Notes: generated from the letters alone by a model not told the origin. A stretch of 64,000 nt of DNA from Calothrix brevissima NIES-22 (GCF_002367995.1 NZ_AP018207.1:8347366-8411365), one strand, 5' to 3'. Shown: positions 8,881-21,140, counted from the first letter of the stretch. Translations and numbers: made by a program.

Positions 8881-10281
8881 CTAAGTCCAATGAATATGTT
8901 TGGAACGAAAAGCTCTTTCCCAATCGTTAGCAATTACCTCCATCATATTAATCATGCCTTCATAGCCAAAATATGGCTTATCAAGATAAGTCTCTCTGTT
9001 AGTTGGGCTAAAGACATCAAATGCAATTTTAATTCCCAATTCCTCAGCCATGTATTTTTCCCAAGCCGAACCAAGCACAGCATCAGTATCAATCTCTGTT
9101 AAGGCTTGCTTAATTTGATAACCATCAGCCGCAAATGCAACGCGAGGAGAAATACCCATACTTTTAAGTTCTCGCTCCAAAATTGAACGAGATTCACGCA
9201 TTGCTGAACGGAACAACAAAACTTCTGGAATCATTTCTAACTCTTCAAACAGCATTCTTACTAACCCAATACCCAGAGTTCCATCCGCAGATACCGCAAT
9301 TCTACAGTTACGATATCGAGGAATAATCATCAAGGCACGCTTGCGAAGAGTTTCTACTACTCTATTTTCACCTTCTTTGATTAGTGGTTCTACTCTTTTC
9401 TCATCTATCTTGAAATGTGCTGCTAATGCTTGCAACCACCGCGTAGTATTTTTCACACCTATCGGTAAAGGAATATCCTCTAGAATTAAGGGGATATTAT
9501 GGGATTCTTGCATTTTCCGCGCAAACTTATACCCCACATCATGACTGAGAAGAATATTAGCAGTTGCATTACCAGCTTGTTCTAATTCTTCAAAAGATGT
9601 ACCGTGAGAAATTACTGTTTGGACTTTAATCCTTAAAGCTTTTAATGTCTCTTTAATCCATTGCAAATCTGCCCACCAAGTAGGATTAAGATTTGCCTGG
9701 GGTGCAATAATATTGACAATTCTGGGTTTTCTCCCGCCTCGCCGCTTCTGTCTTTTGTGGATGAAAGGAAGTAAAGCCTCTAAACCCATTTCTAAGCCAT
9801 CATAAGCATTACCACGAAACCCACCAGCGAGTAAAGGTACAAGCTTGGCGTTAACCTGTGGCTGAAGGCTATGACATAATCCCTGAATATCTTCACCAAT
9901 AATATCTGCCGCACAAGTACCAACGACAAACATCACTTTCGCTTTAAAAGATTGATCCGCCTCTTTAATCAAATTTTTGAGTTTTTCAGATGCTCCCATG
10001 ACGATATCTGACTCAAAAAGACGACTACAACCTACTTTACGCTTAGTAAAATCAACCTCATGGTTATCATAGCCAGCCGCTACGGTAGAAGCACAACCTT
10101 GGGGAGAATGAATTACAATACTGACATCTTTAATACCAGCTACCATATTGGCGATACCTTCCAAAGCACAACCAACAATAGGATCTTTACTGTGATCGCA
10201 ATTGTCAAATGTTAGTTGTTCTTTCTGAGAGGATATGACATTGAGTACCTGAGAGTTTTCGCTTTTTATTCCTGACAGCAT
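8881..10281 (-). CDS. vnfN: VnfN, FeV-cofactor scaffold subunit
   Basis: This NifN/VnfN-like member of the nitrogenase component 1 family pairs with VnfE as the scaffold on which the nitrogenase cofactor precursor is matured. Visible motifs are DPIVGCALEGI, HSPQGCAST and VGTCAADIIGEDI, which carry the family's Cys positions. The start is the ATG at 10281 (MLSGIKSENS), preceded by AACAGGAAA. A longer frame from a TTG at 10314 has no ribosome site. The protein is 466 residues. It is the last gene of the vnfDG-K-E-N series on the minus strand, 156 bp after vnfE. The gene order equals that described for Anabaena variabilis vnfDGKEN, which supports VnfN over NifN. Confidence 0.88.
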   Translation of the reverse strand: MLSGIKSENSQVLNVISSQKEQLTFDNCDHSKDPIVGCALEGIANMVAGIKDVSIVIHSPQGCASTVAAGYDNHEVDFTKRKVGCSRLFESDIVMGASEKLKNLIKEADQSFKAKVMFVVGTCAADIIGEDIQGLCHSLQPQVNAKLVPLLAGGFRGNAYDGLEMGLEALLPFIHKRQKRRGGRKPRIVNIIAPQANLNPTWWADLQWIKETLKALRIKVQTVISHGTSFEELEQAGNATANILLSHDVGYKFARKMQESHNIPLILEDIPLPIGVKNTTRWLQALAAHFKIDEKRVEPLIKEGENRVVETLRKRALMIIPRYRNCRIAVSADGTLGIGLVRMLFEELEMIPEVLLFRSAMRESRSILERELKSMGISPRVAFAADGYQIKQALTEIDTDAVLGSAWEKYMAEELGIKIAFDVFSPTNRETYLDKPYFGYEGMINMMEVIANDWERAFRSKHIHWT

Positions 10282-10370
10282 TTTCCTGTTCTCTTCTTTG
10301 CATATACGGTACAATCGGCTAAGTTATTAAGCTAATACGTGTCTAAATTGCATAACTACTAATAAGGGCT

Positions 10371-10398
10371 GTCAACAGTCAACAGTCAACAGTCAACA
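10371..10398. repeat. STRR3-type heptamer repeat (GTCAACA x4)
   Basis: Four perfect tandem copies of GTCAACA lie in the vnfE-vnfN spacer. The unit is a rotation of the CAACAGT heptamer described as STRR3 in heterocystous cyanobacteria. The same repeat recurs at 25598-25625. Confidence 0.9.
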
Positions 10399-10437
10399 AT
10401 CCTCACGATGGATTGTGCAACTTAAAAGCAGAATAGC

Positions 10438-11967
10438 TTACTCGTTAAAACATTTGCCCCGCTTCTTACCTCCATACACGGTACAATCGGGCAAGTCTTG
10501 GGCTAATTTTCCGGTAAGCGATCGCGCAGATGCTAAACCTGAATTTTTCGGGAATACCATTTGCTTGGTTAAGGAACTACGAGGTCTAAAGCCATATTGG
10601 AGTGCAGTTTTAATACATTTAGCTACCCTTAAGGCTCCGCGATAACCAAATCTAGGACGATTTAAGATGGCGTTTAAATCGACGACGGGAATATGGGGGA
10701 AACTCAAAGAAGAACCAAAATAAACTACTGAATCTGCGTCAAGTCCACCAATGAATTCTAGTAATTCATCTTCTGTTTGTTTCATTGATTCATACTTACC
10801 AAAAGCTAAAGTCCCTTTGGTAATTAAAATTTCTGGGTCTAATCCCGTTTCTAATAGGTAATCTACACTGGTTTCTCGTGCTTCCGTACTCCAAGGATGG
10901 AAGTTATAAATCACCGCACGCATCCCAAAATCACGCTCCAACATATGAGCAATAGACAAACACTTAATAGCGTCATGTCCTTCGATGATGGCTAACTTAC
11001 CTTCGATATATTGCTTGGCTTCCTCAAATTCGGTCTTGATGGCTGCATATTCCCGTTCCATCAAAGCAGCTGCTTGCGCTTCCATTCCTAAATATTTTGC
11101 CGCGCCTTGCAACCATTTTTCTGTAGCACTAATACCATAGGGAAGAATCGTAGAATTTAAGGGAGTACCGAATTTATCGTACATGGCTCTACCAATGGTA
11201 TAGCCAAGATCCAAACATAAGGTACAGTTAACTGCTGCACTGGGTGCTTGTTTGAGTTCATCTAATGTGCAATCACCAGCAATTACACTGTGAACCCTAG
11301 CGCCCATTCCTTTAATCAGGCGTTTCAGTTCCTTGACATCACCTTCTACTTCTGTCCTTTCTGGCCCCATCTTAGCACCAACAATATTGACAGAATCAGC
11401 TAATTGTGCTTGGCGTTCTGGTGTGGGTGGCTCCATAAAGTCTACAATTTGCCGAAAGACGATATCAAAGCCACTGCGATACTCTCCAGCAAAGCCTTCG
11501 CAATGTATCGTCATGATTTCTGCGTCGATTTCGCTGCGGGCTTTATTCACCACATCATCAACGCAATCGCCAATAATCCCCGAAGCGCAACTAGTGGCGA
11601 CAACGATCGCATCTGGATGGTATTTTTGATCGACTTCGCGAATCGCACCGCGTAATTCTTTTTCTCCCCCAAAAATCACCGCTTTCTCACTCATATTAGT
11701 AGTGACAACGGCTTCATAGGGGGAACCACTATTACGGCTATTTGTTAGCTTATATGCTCTTTTCACCCCATAAGCGCAGCCACTCGGCCCGTGAGAAATC
11801 ACGATCGCATCTTTAATCCCACTTAAAATCTTAGTTGCAGTCCAGAATTTGCAGGGGCGAGTATGACTACCTTGTAAGGTGGTTTGAATTTTACCTTCTT
11901 TTGCTAGCTGATAAAGTTCGCTTAGATGTCCGTAAAATACGACGTTAGCATCTATGTTTGTAGGCAT
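10438..11967 (-). CDS. vnfE: VnfE, FeV-cofactor scaffold subunit
   Basis: This 509-residue NifE/VnfE-like protein forms the cofactor-maturation complex with VnfN. Family motifs are HGPSGCAYGVKRAY, ATSCASGIIGDCVDDVV and the C-terminal RPRFGYRGALRVA. The ATG at 11967 is preceded by TTGGAGAAC at good spacing. It lies between vnfK (132 bp spacer with a large inverted repeat) and vnfN. Its last residues (DLPDCTVYGGKKRGKCF) are encoded by a sequence partly echoed just upstream of vnfN. Position in the cluster and scaffold-type Cys spacing distinguish it from VnfD. Confidence 0.88.
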   Translation of the reverse strand: MPTNIDANVVFYGHLSELYQLAKEGKIQTTLQGSHTRPCKFWTATKILSGIKDAIVISHGPSGCAYGVKRAYKLTNSRNSGSPYEAVVTTNMSEKAVIFGGEKELRGAIREVDQKYHPDAIVVATSCASGIIGDCVDDVVNKARSEIDAEIMTIHCEGFAGEYRSGFDIVFRQIVDFMEPPTPERQAQLADSVNIVGAKMGPERTEVEGDVKELKRLIKGMGARVHSVIAGDCTLDELKQAPSAAVNCTLCLDLGYTIGRAMYDKFGTPLNSTILPYGISATEKWLQGAAKYLGMEAQAAALMEREYAAIKTEFEEAKQYIEGKLAIIEGHDAIKCLSIAHMLERDFGMRAVIYNFHPWSTEARETSVDYLLETGLDPEILITKGTLAFGKYESMKQTEDELLEFIGGLDADSVVYFGSSLSFPHIPVVDLNAILNRPRFGYRGALRVAKCIKTALQYGFRPRSSLTKQMVFPKNSGLASARSLTGKLAQDLPDCTVYGGKKRGKCFNE

Positions 11968-11991
11968 AATAGTTCTCCAATGTTGAATTTT

Positions 11992-12091
11992 TAAACGCAG
12001 AGGTACGCTAAGGTGAGCGCAAAGTCACGCAGAGGACTTTCTTTAAAACTCTGCGCTCCTTTGCGTTATACTTCGCGTAACTTTGCGTTTA
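11992..12091. repeat. Inverted repeat of Nostoc type between vnfK and vnfE
   Basis: TAAACGCAGAGGTACGC (11992-12008) opposes GCGTAACTTTGCGTTTA (12075-12091) with few mismatches. The interior also contains opposing GCAAAG/CTTTGC and CGCAGAG/CTCTGCG blocks, so the spacer can fold almost end to end. Similar 'CGCAGAG/CTTTGCG' sequence occurs at 24120-24160, 24325-24400 and 36347-36372, marking it as a dispersed repeat. In mRNA it would form a strong hairpin between the nitrogenase and scaffold genes. Confidence 0.7.
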
Positions 12092-12099
12092 GAATCTTC

Positions 12100-13503
<1,404 letters not shown>

Positions 13504-13529
13504 CTAAATAGTCTAAAGTTTTTGGGAAG

Positions 13530-13601
13530 AGAACTCAGAACTAGTGTTATTATCCAGAATTGAATTTCGCCTAAATTCTGCGGTTTTTAGTTCTGAGTTC
13601 T
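13530..13601. repeat. Inverted repeat in the vnfDG-vnfK spacer (proximal to vnfK)
   Basis: AGAACTCAGAACTA (13530-13543) is perfectly complementary to TAGTTCTGAGTTCT (13588-13601), with a 44-bp loop. Such a stem could stabilise or mark processing of the vnf mRNA. The element sits about 40 bp before the vnfK start. Confidence 0.7.
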
Positions 13602-13687
13602 TTGTAAGTAATGGTATAAGTTCAAGAACACTGGGGAATCAGATAAATTGCTAGAAGATTGAAGAGAACTAGCAATTTTTCAGATTA

Positions 13688-13785
13688 CTGAATTCAAGTA
13701 TGAAAGTTAATAATTAACTCTGGCAAACTCTTACTCTCTATTTTTATGCGCCTGGAGCGTGAGTTGAATTCATACCTGGATTCAG
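13688..13785. repeat. Second inverted repeat in the vnfDG-vnfK spacer
   Basis: CTGAATTCAAGTATG (13688-13702) pairs with CATACCTGGATTCAG (13771-13785), with two weak positions. It lies directly after the vnfDG stop on the minus strand and may form a 3' stem protecting the vnfDG message. Confidence 0.5.
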
Positions 13786-13800
13786 TAACACCCATTTTCT

Positions 13801-16468
<2,668 letters not shown>

Positions 16469-17260
16469 TTACAACAAAGGAGTGTCAAAATGGTATTTGG
16501 CTAAGATTTCTTGTCCAAAGGGTGAAAGGAGATACATAGCTAACATAATTACAGAACTGCGAGAGTTATTAATTAATGTCATACCGTAATTAGCTTTGAT
16601 GGCTAAATTATCGGGTAGTTCTAATATTTGTAAATTTGGTGCGGCTAAACTTGCTAATCGAGCATCTGTGCGATAGGTTAAAAACATATCTACTTGTTGT
16701 GTTTCTAGAAGAAAGTAGGCAAACTTATCCAGACCATGAGGCACAAACCCAGAATTGTATTCACCTCTGAGATCTAAAACTTTGTTATTTAATATTTCAA
16801 AGCTTCCTGGTTGTAATGTTTCGGCTTTCTGGAATAGTTCTCGGATATAATCGCTAGACAGTTCAGAATTAATTGTTGCTATACCGACACGAATATCGGG
16901 AGATAACATCAAGTTTAATAAACTATTTTTTGTTACCTTTAACCCGGGTTTGACTATGACACATATTTTATTGCTGACGAAATTGACTACAGGGCTACCT
17001 TTACTAACTTGCATTAGCTGATGCGGGTTTTTCATATCAGCAGCAGCAAATATATCGGCTTTTTCGCTTTTTAAAATCCGCGATCGCAGTTCATCAGAAT
17101 AGTCAAATTCCAGTTTTATCGGTATCTTATATTTCCGGCTAAAAGCTTGTGCTACTTCTGAGATAGCGCCTTTTAAACTCTGGGATGCATATAATGTGAC
17201 TGATAGGCGATCGTTGTCATCAAATAGAACTTGATTAGTTAATTGCATAGATATGCTCAT
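16469..17260 (-). CDS. ModA-like substrate-binding protein without signal peptide
   Basis: This 263-residue protein has the molybdate/tungstate-binding ModA fold pattern. LSVTLYASQSLKGAISEVAQ corresponds to the 'aAaSL' oxyanion-binding start, then ADIFAAADMKNPHQL, CVIVKPG, a DIRVGIATI segment and the PFGQEILAKYHF tail. Unlike the secreted ModA at 19290-20084 it has no N-terminal signal sequence, so it should stay in the cytoplasm. The ATG at 17260 has GGAG 8-9 bp upstream. It is on the vnf strand, upstream of vnfDG across the leader, and could be co-transcribed. It may act as an oxyanion sensor or carrier rather than a transporter component; this is inference. Confidence 0.7.
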   Translation of the reverse strand: MSISMQLTNQVLFDDNDRLSVTLYASQSLKGAISEVAQAFSRKYKIPIKLEFDYSDELRSRILKSEKADIFAAADMKNPHQLMQVSKGSPVVNFVSNKICVIVKPGLKVTKNSLLNLMLSPDIRVGIATINSELSSDYIRELFQKAETLQPGSFEILNNKVLDLRGEYNSGFVPHGLDKFAYFLLETQQVDMFLTYRTDARLASLAAPNLQILELPDNLAIKANYGMTLINNSRSSVIMLAMYLLSPFGQEILAKYHFDTPLL

Positions 17261-18019
17261 ATATTCTGACTCCGCAATTGTTCAGGAAATCTTGAGTGAT
17301 TAGCGTATTTTGTGCTTTATTTTTGGCTCAAAATGCACATATCAATATTTGCAGCCCATACCATAGCAAATGATTTTTACAGCAGTTTTCACGTATTTGC
17401 ACTACAACGTGGTATTTTTACCGAAAAATGTTCATTTATAGATAGCGATCGCTAGTTTTAGTTTTGGCAAAATCTTGTCAATAGTTGCGACTGACTTTGA
17501 GTAACGGCTTGGTGAATGTAATTTATTGGCTCTAGCTTCTATATATATTCTGTCGATCCCAAATAGATTGATGAACTGCAAGCAGGTGGAGCTATCCCCA
17601 TAACTCCGGATCTGCTAGGCGATCGCTTTCACAATACCTCCAGAATCTTGTGAAATAAATCTTCAGTTCATCAAACCATTGAGTAATTCGCAAAATGTCG
17701 TCTCATCACATAACAAGACAGTCATGGAGAGTCCAGTGCCTGTTGAATCCATGTTTATGCGATCTACGCTTTTTGATTCCCTATATGTAAAGCATAGCAT
17801 ACATCTTGCCATTTTACTTGCGTCGGACAAGGAAAACTGAAAAAATTTTAAAACAGCACAGTATTGATAACGGGCTTTACCAACTTAAATGGTAGAAATG
17901 GCACAATCGATACAATTTGAATATTGGATCTAAGCTTTGATAATGAATAAACAAGCATTTTAAATTGCATTTCATATACCAACCATTCACATTAACTAAA
18001 AATTATTTCCTCTACTGCG
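17261..18019. other. Intergenic region with operator-like sites
   Basis: No gene is seen in about 760 bp. It contains the small palindrome GGTATTTTTACC (17411-17422), some 150 bp upstream of the ModA-like start, and the 17-bp site at 17878-17894. HIP1 sites are present at about 17445 and 17620. Confidence 0.4.
17878..17894. promoter_or_regulatory. Operator-like palindrome TACCA-N7-TGGTA
   Basis: TACCAACTTAAATGGTA matches 15 of 17 positions of the site at 20865-20881 and shares its arms with those at 20158 and 21078. It lies 126 bp upstream of the HsdR-like gene and about 620 bp upstream of the ModA-like gene. Confidence 0.55.
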
Positions 18020-18925
18020 ATGAATCCAGTACAGCGAAGAATAGCAACTGTAAAAGCGAGTACCCTGGCGAAAAAGTTTAGCCACTCCTTAAATTTGACA
18101 CCATTGATTGCAGAACCATCTATACTTACATGGTTTGAGGTGATTGGCTACACAGTGCTTTTGCAGTCAGATATTGGCTGTGCGAGATATGCAGTACAAC
18201 GTCATCATCATGAAGTAGTTTTAAGAGATCGGCTATTTGCGGCTGTGCAGAGAATTAACCCGACAATACCATTAACAGCGATCGCAGAAACTATCTCTCA
18301 GTTAGAAGGTAAAGAAAATTGTCTGTTAGTGGAGAATAACCTCCGCTTTCACAGACTGTTAACTGATGGCATTGATATTGCATACTACAAAGATGGGCAA
18401 ATAGTAAACGCTCAACTCAAGCTGATCGATTCATTAAATCTGCAAAATAACGATTGGCTAGTCATCCATCCATTGACGGTTGTTGAAGGCAATTATACTC
18501 ATAGTCTGGATGTGGTTCTCTATATTAATGGATTGCCTTTAGCAGTGATTGTCTGGAATCACCCCAAAAATCAAAAACCTAGCCTCAAAGAAGCTTATGA
18601 AAGACTTCAGATTTACAAACAGCAGATACCAACGCTGTTTTTCTACAATGCATTCCTAGTCATTGCTAGTGGAAGTCGCGCAAGAGTTGGTACTTTAACA
18701 TCTAATTGGCAAGAGTTTTTACCTTGGCGTACTATTGATGGCGAAGACTTTCCCGCCCAAGGACAAACTGAATTAGAGATAATGATTCAAGGAATTTTTG
18801 ATAAGCGGCGTTTTTTGGAGTTAATTAAGTATTTCCTAGTATTTGAGGAGAAAAAAGATTATATAAGCAAGAACTTGCTACGCTATCCTTTTTGTACGAG
18901 ACAAAACTGTTCTCACCGGGGTTGA
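18020..18925 (+). pseudogene. Nuclease-dead N-terminal fragment of type I restriction subunit HsdR
   Basis: The 301 residues match the HsdR N-terminal domain (HSDR_N): HHHEVVLRDRLFAAVQRINP, LLVENNLRFHRLLTDGI and LDVVLYINGLPLAVI. At the place where active HsdR proteins read 'ELKNP', this one reads VWNHP, so the PD-(D/E)XK catalytic Glu and Lys are both gone. The frame ends soon after FLVFEEKKDYISKN, in a tail that no longer resembles HsdR, and the helicase domains (another 600-700 residues) are absent. No hsdM or hsdS is nearby. It is best read as a decayed fragment, though the frame is still open for 300 codons. Confidence 0.7.
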
Positions 18926-18927
18926 AT

Positions 18928-19215
18928 TTAAAAATATTGTTGATATTGTGAATTTTCTCTTTTGAGACTGCGCGATCGCGGATTTAATTCTTGTACTACT
19001 AAGCTAGATACAATATAGATCGTCAGCCCAAGCTTAAACCCCTCTTCATTACCTAACAGCATCGCTAGCGGTGTCAACAAGTTACTACCTATCAAGACTC
19101 CAAGTAGGAAATTTTTGCTCTCATTGATACATAGGAGCAGACACAATAACTTTGGTGGAAGGAGACAGAAAAGAGGGAAAGTTTGAAATTCCTTTCCCCC
19201 TGGATTTGTTTTCAA
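18928..19215 (-). CDS. Hypothetical small membrane protein or fragment
   Basis: The 95 codons encode two hydrophobic stretches (about residues 14-30 and 35-75, NFLLGVLIGSNLLTPLAML and LTIYIVSSLVV) and a basic C-terminus. No family is recognised. It abuts the end of the HsdR fragment on the opposite strand and may itself be a remnant. Support is limited to the open frame and its membrane-like composition. Confidence 0.25.
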   Translation of the reverse strand: MKTNPGGKEFQTFPLFCLLPPKLLCLLLCINESKNFLLGVLIGSNLLTPLAMLLGNEEGFKLGLTIYIVSSLVVQELNPRSRSLKRENSQYQQYF

Positions 19216-19289
19216 AGCACGACACAGATAAACATTGCTACTTTGAAGCTTGATTTTTGTTTTTCGTTAAAAAAGCCTAATTAGGAAAA

Positions 19290-20084
19290 TTAAGGCAAAA
19301 TAAAGCCATATTTTTTGAGTACAGCTTTAGCTTGACTGCTAGTTAAAAATTTAGCAAACTCCTTGGCAGTATCAGCATTTTTACTGCTTTTGAGGACTGC
19401 AAATGGATAAATAATCGCAGAATGGTATTTTTCGTCAGCTGCCACAACAATTTTGACTTTATCTGAGATTTTGGCATCGGTGATATATACTAAACCTGCA
19501 TCAGCGTTACCACTTTCTACAGATGCGAGTACTTGGCGTACATTGTTAGCGTAAACCAACTTAGATTTAACTTGCGGCAAAATCTTTAATTTCTGGAGGA
19601 CTTGCTCTGCATATTGTCCGGCGGGTACACTTCTTGGTTCACCAATGGCGATTTTTTTGATTTTGCCATCTTTAAGATTGTAAAAGCTGGTGATGCCTGT
19701 AATATCTTTAGGCACGATCAACACCAAACGGTTTCTTGCCAAAACGGAACGAGTTCCCTTGAGCAAAAGTCCTTTTTCTTCTAAAGCATCGACTTGCTTT
19801 TTCCCGGCGGAAATAAAGATATCTGCAGGCGCACCTTGTTCAATCTGTTGCTGCAAAGCACCAGAAGCCCCAAAATTAAAATTAATGTTGGTATTTGGCT
19901 GACTTTGTTGGTAAATAGGCTTTATCTCTTCCAAGGCTTCTTTTAAACTAGCCGCAGCAGATACCAACAGGGTGACCTGCGACTGTGCGAGTACAGGTGA
20001 GGGCGCAACAGCTGGTAAGCTAGTAGCTACAAGTAAGCTAGCAACTGCTGTAGCAATTAAAGTAACAATTCGTCTTCTGTTCAT
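19290..20084 (-). CDS. modA: ModA, periplasmic molybdate-binding protein
   Basis: The start is the ATG at 20084 (MNRRRIVTL), followed by a signal peptide of about 34 residues ending PSPVLAQS. The mature part shows the oxyanion-binding SAAASLKEAL, the hinge GASGALQQQIEQGAPADIF, NRLVLIVPK, GEPRSVPAGQYA and ADAGLVYITDA. All are typical of ModA, which captures molybdate/tungstate for an ABC importer. No modB or modC permease/ATPase is present in the window. The gene is divergent from the ribbon-helix-helix/Mop regulator. The 95-bp shared promoter region contains a perfect 17-bp operator-like palindrome, so molybdate-dependent control is likely. Confidence 0.9.
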   Translation of the reverse strand: MNRRRIVTLIATAVASLLVATSLPAVAPSPVLAQSQVTLLVSAAASLKEALEEIKPIYQQSQPNTNINFNFGASGALQQQIEQGAPADIFISAGKKQVDALEEKGLLLKGTRSVLARNRLVLIVPKDITGITSFYNLKDGKIKKIAIGEPRSVPAGQYAEQVLQKLKILPQVKSKLVYANNVRQVLASVESGNADAGLVYITDAKISDKVKIVVAADEKYHSAIIYPFAVLKSSKNADTAKEFAKFLTSSQAKAVLKKYGFILP

Positions 20085-20157
20085 AAAAAAACTACAAGCC
20101 AAAGCATTTATTTATAAAATTGACACTTGGTAGAATCGTACAATATCACCAACATTT

Positions 20158-20174
20158 TACCAAGCAAATTGGTA
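20158..20174. promoter_or_regulatory. Operator-like palindrome TACCAA-N5-TTGGTA in the modA/regulator promoter
   Basis: TACCAAGCAAATTGGTA has perfect 6-bp arms. It ends 5 bp before the ATG (20180) of the ribbon-helix-helix/Mop gene. Half-sites TTGGTA (20127-20132) and CACCAA (20147-20152) lie alongside, the latter one helical turn away. A protein bound here would block both divergent genes. Confidence 0.7.
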
Positions 20175-20179
20175 ACTAT

Positions 20180-20695
20180 ATGCCAAGAAAAGAACAAGGA
20201 TGGATTACGTTTCAAACATCACAGGAGGAGCGGAAGATTTTAGAAGAGTTCTGTCAGGAGTCTCAGCGCACGAAAACTGAGATCCTCAGAGAACTGGTAC
20301 GCAGTCTTCATCAGTATTCCTCCCCATCGCTATCACTTCCCAAGCAGTCAGGGAATCGAGAAGCAGCGCCAACTCAAAAGCTGGTGAGTAAAACTCGCAA
20401 ACCCAAGAAAACTCGTAAACATGGAGATACAGAACATACTTACCAAAATGAGCCGGAGATCGAAATTAGTAGTCAAACATCACCACTAAAAGTTAGCTCT
20501 CCTAACGTTCTTAAGGGGGTTGTAAAACGAGTCATCGGTGGAGCTGTTAATAGTGAGGTGACGTTGGAGATTGTTCAAAAAGTTGAATTAATCTCGATGA
20601 TTACCAGAGTTTCAGCAGAAGAGTTGGAGTTACAAGAGGGACAAGAAGCTTATGCGGTCATAAAATCTAACGATATTGTCATTGCTAGAGAATAA
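20180..20695 (+). CDS. Ribbon-helix-helix DNA-binding protein with C-terminal Mop/TOBE molybdate-binding domain
   Basis: Residues 1-46 (MPRKEQGWITFQTSQEER, then two helices EERKILEEFCQESQ and TKTEILRELVRSLH) are a CopG/Arc-like ribbon-helix-helix. A charged linker (about 50-100) leads to a Mop/TOBE domain (about 104-171): NVLKGVVKRVIGGAVNSEVT, ITRVSAEELEL and QEAYAVIKSNDIVIARE. Such domains bind molybdate or tungstate. The start is the ATG at 20180; an in-frame upstream ATG at 20120 would place the operator inside the coding region. The logic is that of a one-component Mo-sensing repressor, analogous to ModE but with another DNA-binding fold. Whether it corresponds to VnfR1/VnfR2 of Anabaena variabilis cannot be settled here. 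Confidence 0.85.
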   Translation: MPRKEQGWITFQTSQEERKILEEFCQESQRTKTEILRELVRSLHQYSSPSLSLPKQSGNREAAPTQKLVSKTRKPKKTRKHGDTEHTYQNEPEIEISSQTSPLKVSSPNVLKGVVKRVIGGAVNSEVTLEIVQKVELISMITRVSAEELELQEGQEAYAVIKSNDIVIARE

Positions 20696-20864
20696 AAGGT
20701 TATCTCATACTTTGAAAGAGTAGGCGATCGCACGCCGAGTTTTTGTCCGGTTGTTGATTCATTTTTTTGGAAAAGACCATCCTTTACTGAGTGTAGTTTT
20801 TAGCATTAGCTTTAGCATTGTAAATTCTTAGTATTTGCAAAGTTTGTAACTAATGCTACATTTT

Positions 20865-20881
20865 GACCAACTTAATTGGTA
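20865..20881. promoter_or_regulatory. Operator-like palindrome ACCAA-N5-TTGGT
   Basis: GACCAACTTAATTGGTA carries 15-bp symmetric arms ACCAA/TTGGT (20866-20880). It lies 170 bp after the regulator gene and about 260 bp before the porin start. Confidence 0.6.
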
Positions 20882-21077
20882 TAAATTTTATAGCACTTAA
20901 GTCATTTTGCAGATCAAAGTATCAGTTAAATGTTTGGTCTTTTTTTGCATAAATCCTTGACAAAAAAACTGTCATACCTTGAGAAAGTTATTGTGATGGT
21001 TGTACTAGCTATCAAGATTAATAATTTATTAGCAGCAGAGTAATTAGTTCTCAAAAAGCGTCATTCTTGCTACAATG

Positions 21078-21115
21078 TACCAATATAATTGGTATAAACA
21101 CCGATTATATTGGTA
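21078..21115. promoter_or_regulatory. Tandem operator-like palindromes immediately upstream of the porin
   Basis: A perfect site TACCAATATAATTGGTA (21078-21094) is followed by a degenerate one CACCGATTATATTGGTA (21099-21115). Their centres are 21 bp apart, two helical turns, so two dimers could bind the same face. The second ends 25 bp before the porin ATG. Confidence 0.7.
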
Positions 21116-21140
21116 TGATTATATTTGAGGTGTGAGGGTA

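Larger units (their letters stand above)
20696..21140. other. Intergenic control region upstream of the porin
   Basis: No gene is seen in about 445 bp. It contains three operator-like palindromes (20865-20881, 21078-21094, 21099-21115) and AT-rich promoter-like DNA. Confidence 0.5.

Noticed and set aside
18901-19215. Remains of a modB permease in the small membrane frame
   Set aside because: The hydrophobic segments lack the permease EAA-type loop and no alignment could be seen by eye.
19290-20695. A full molybdate ABC transporter modABC
   Set aside because: Only the binding protein is present; no permease or ATPase gene follows, and the ABC genes at 28875-30540 are of the exporter type.
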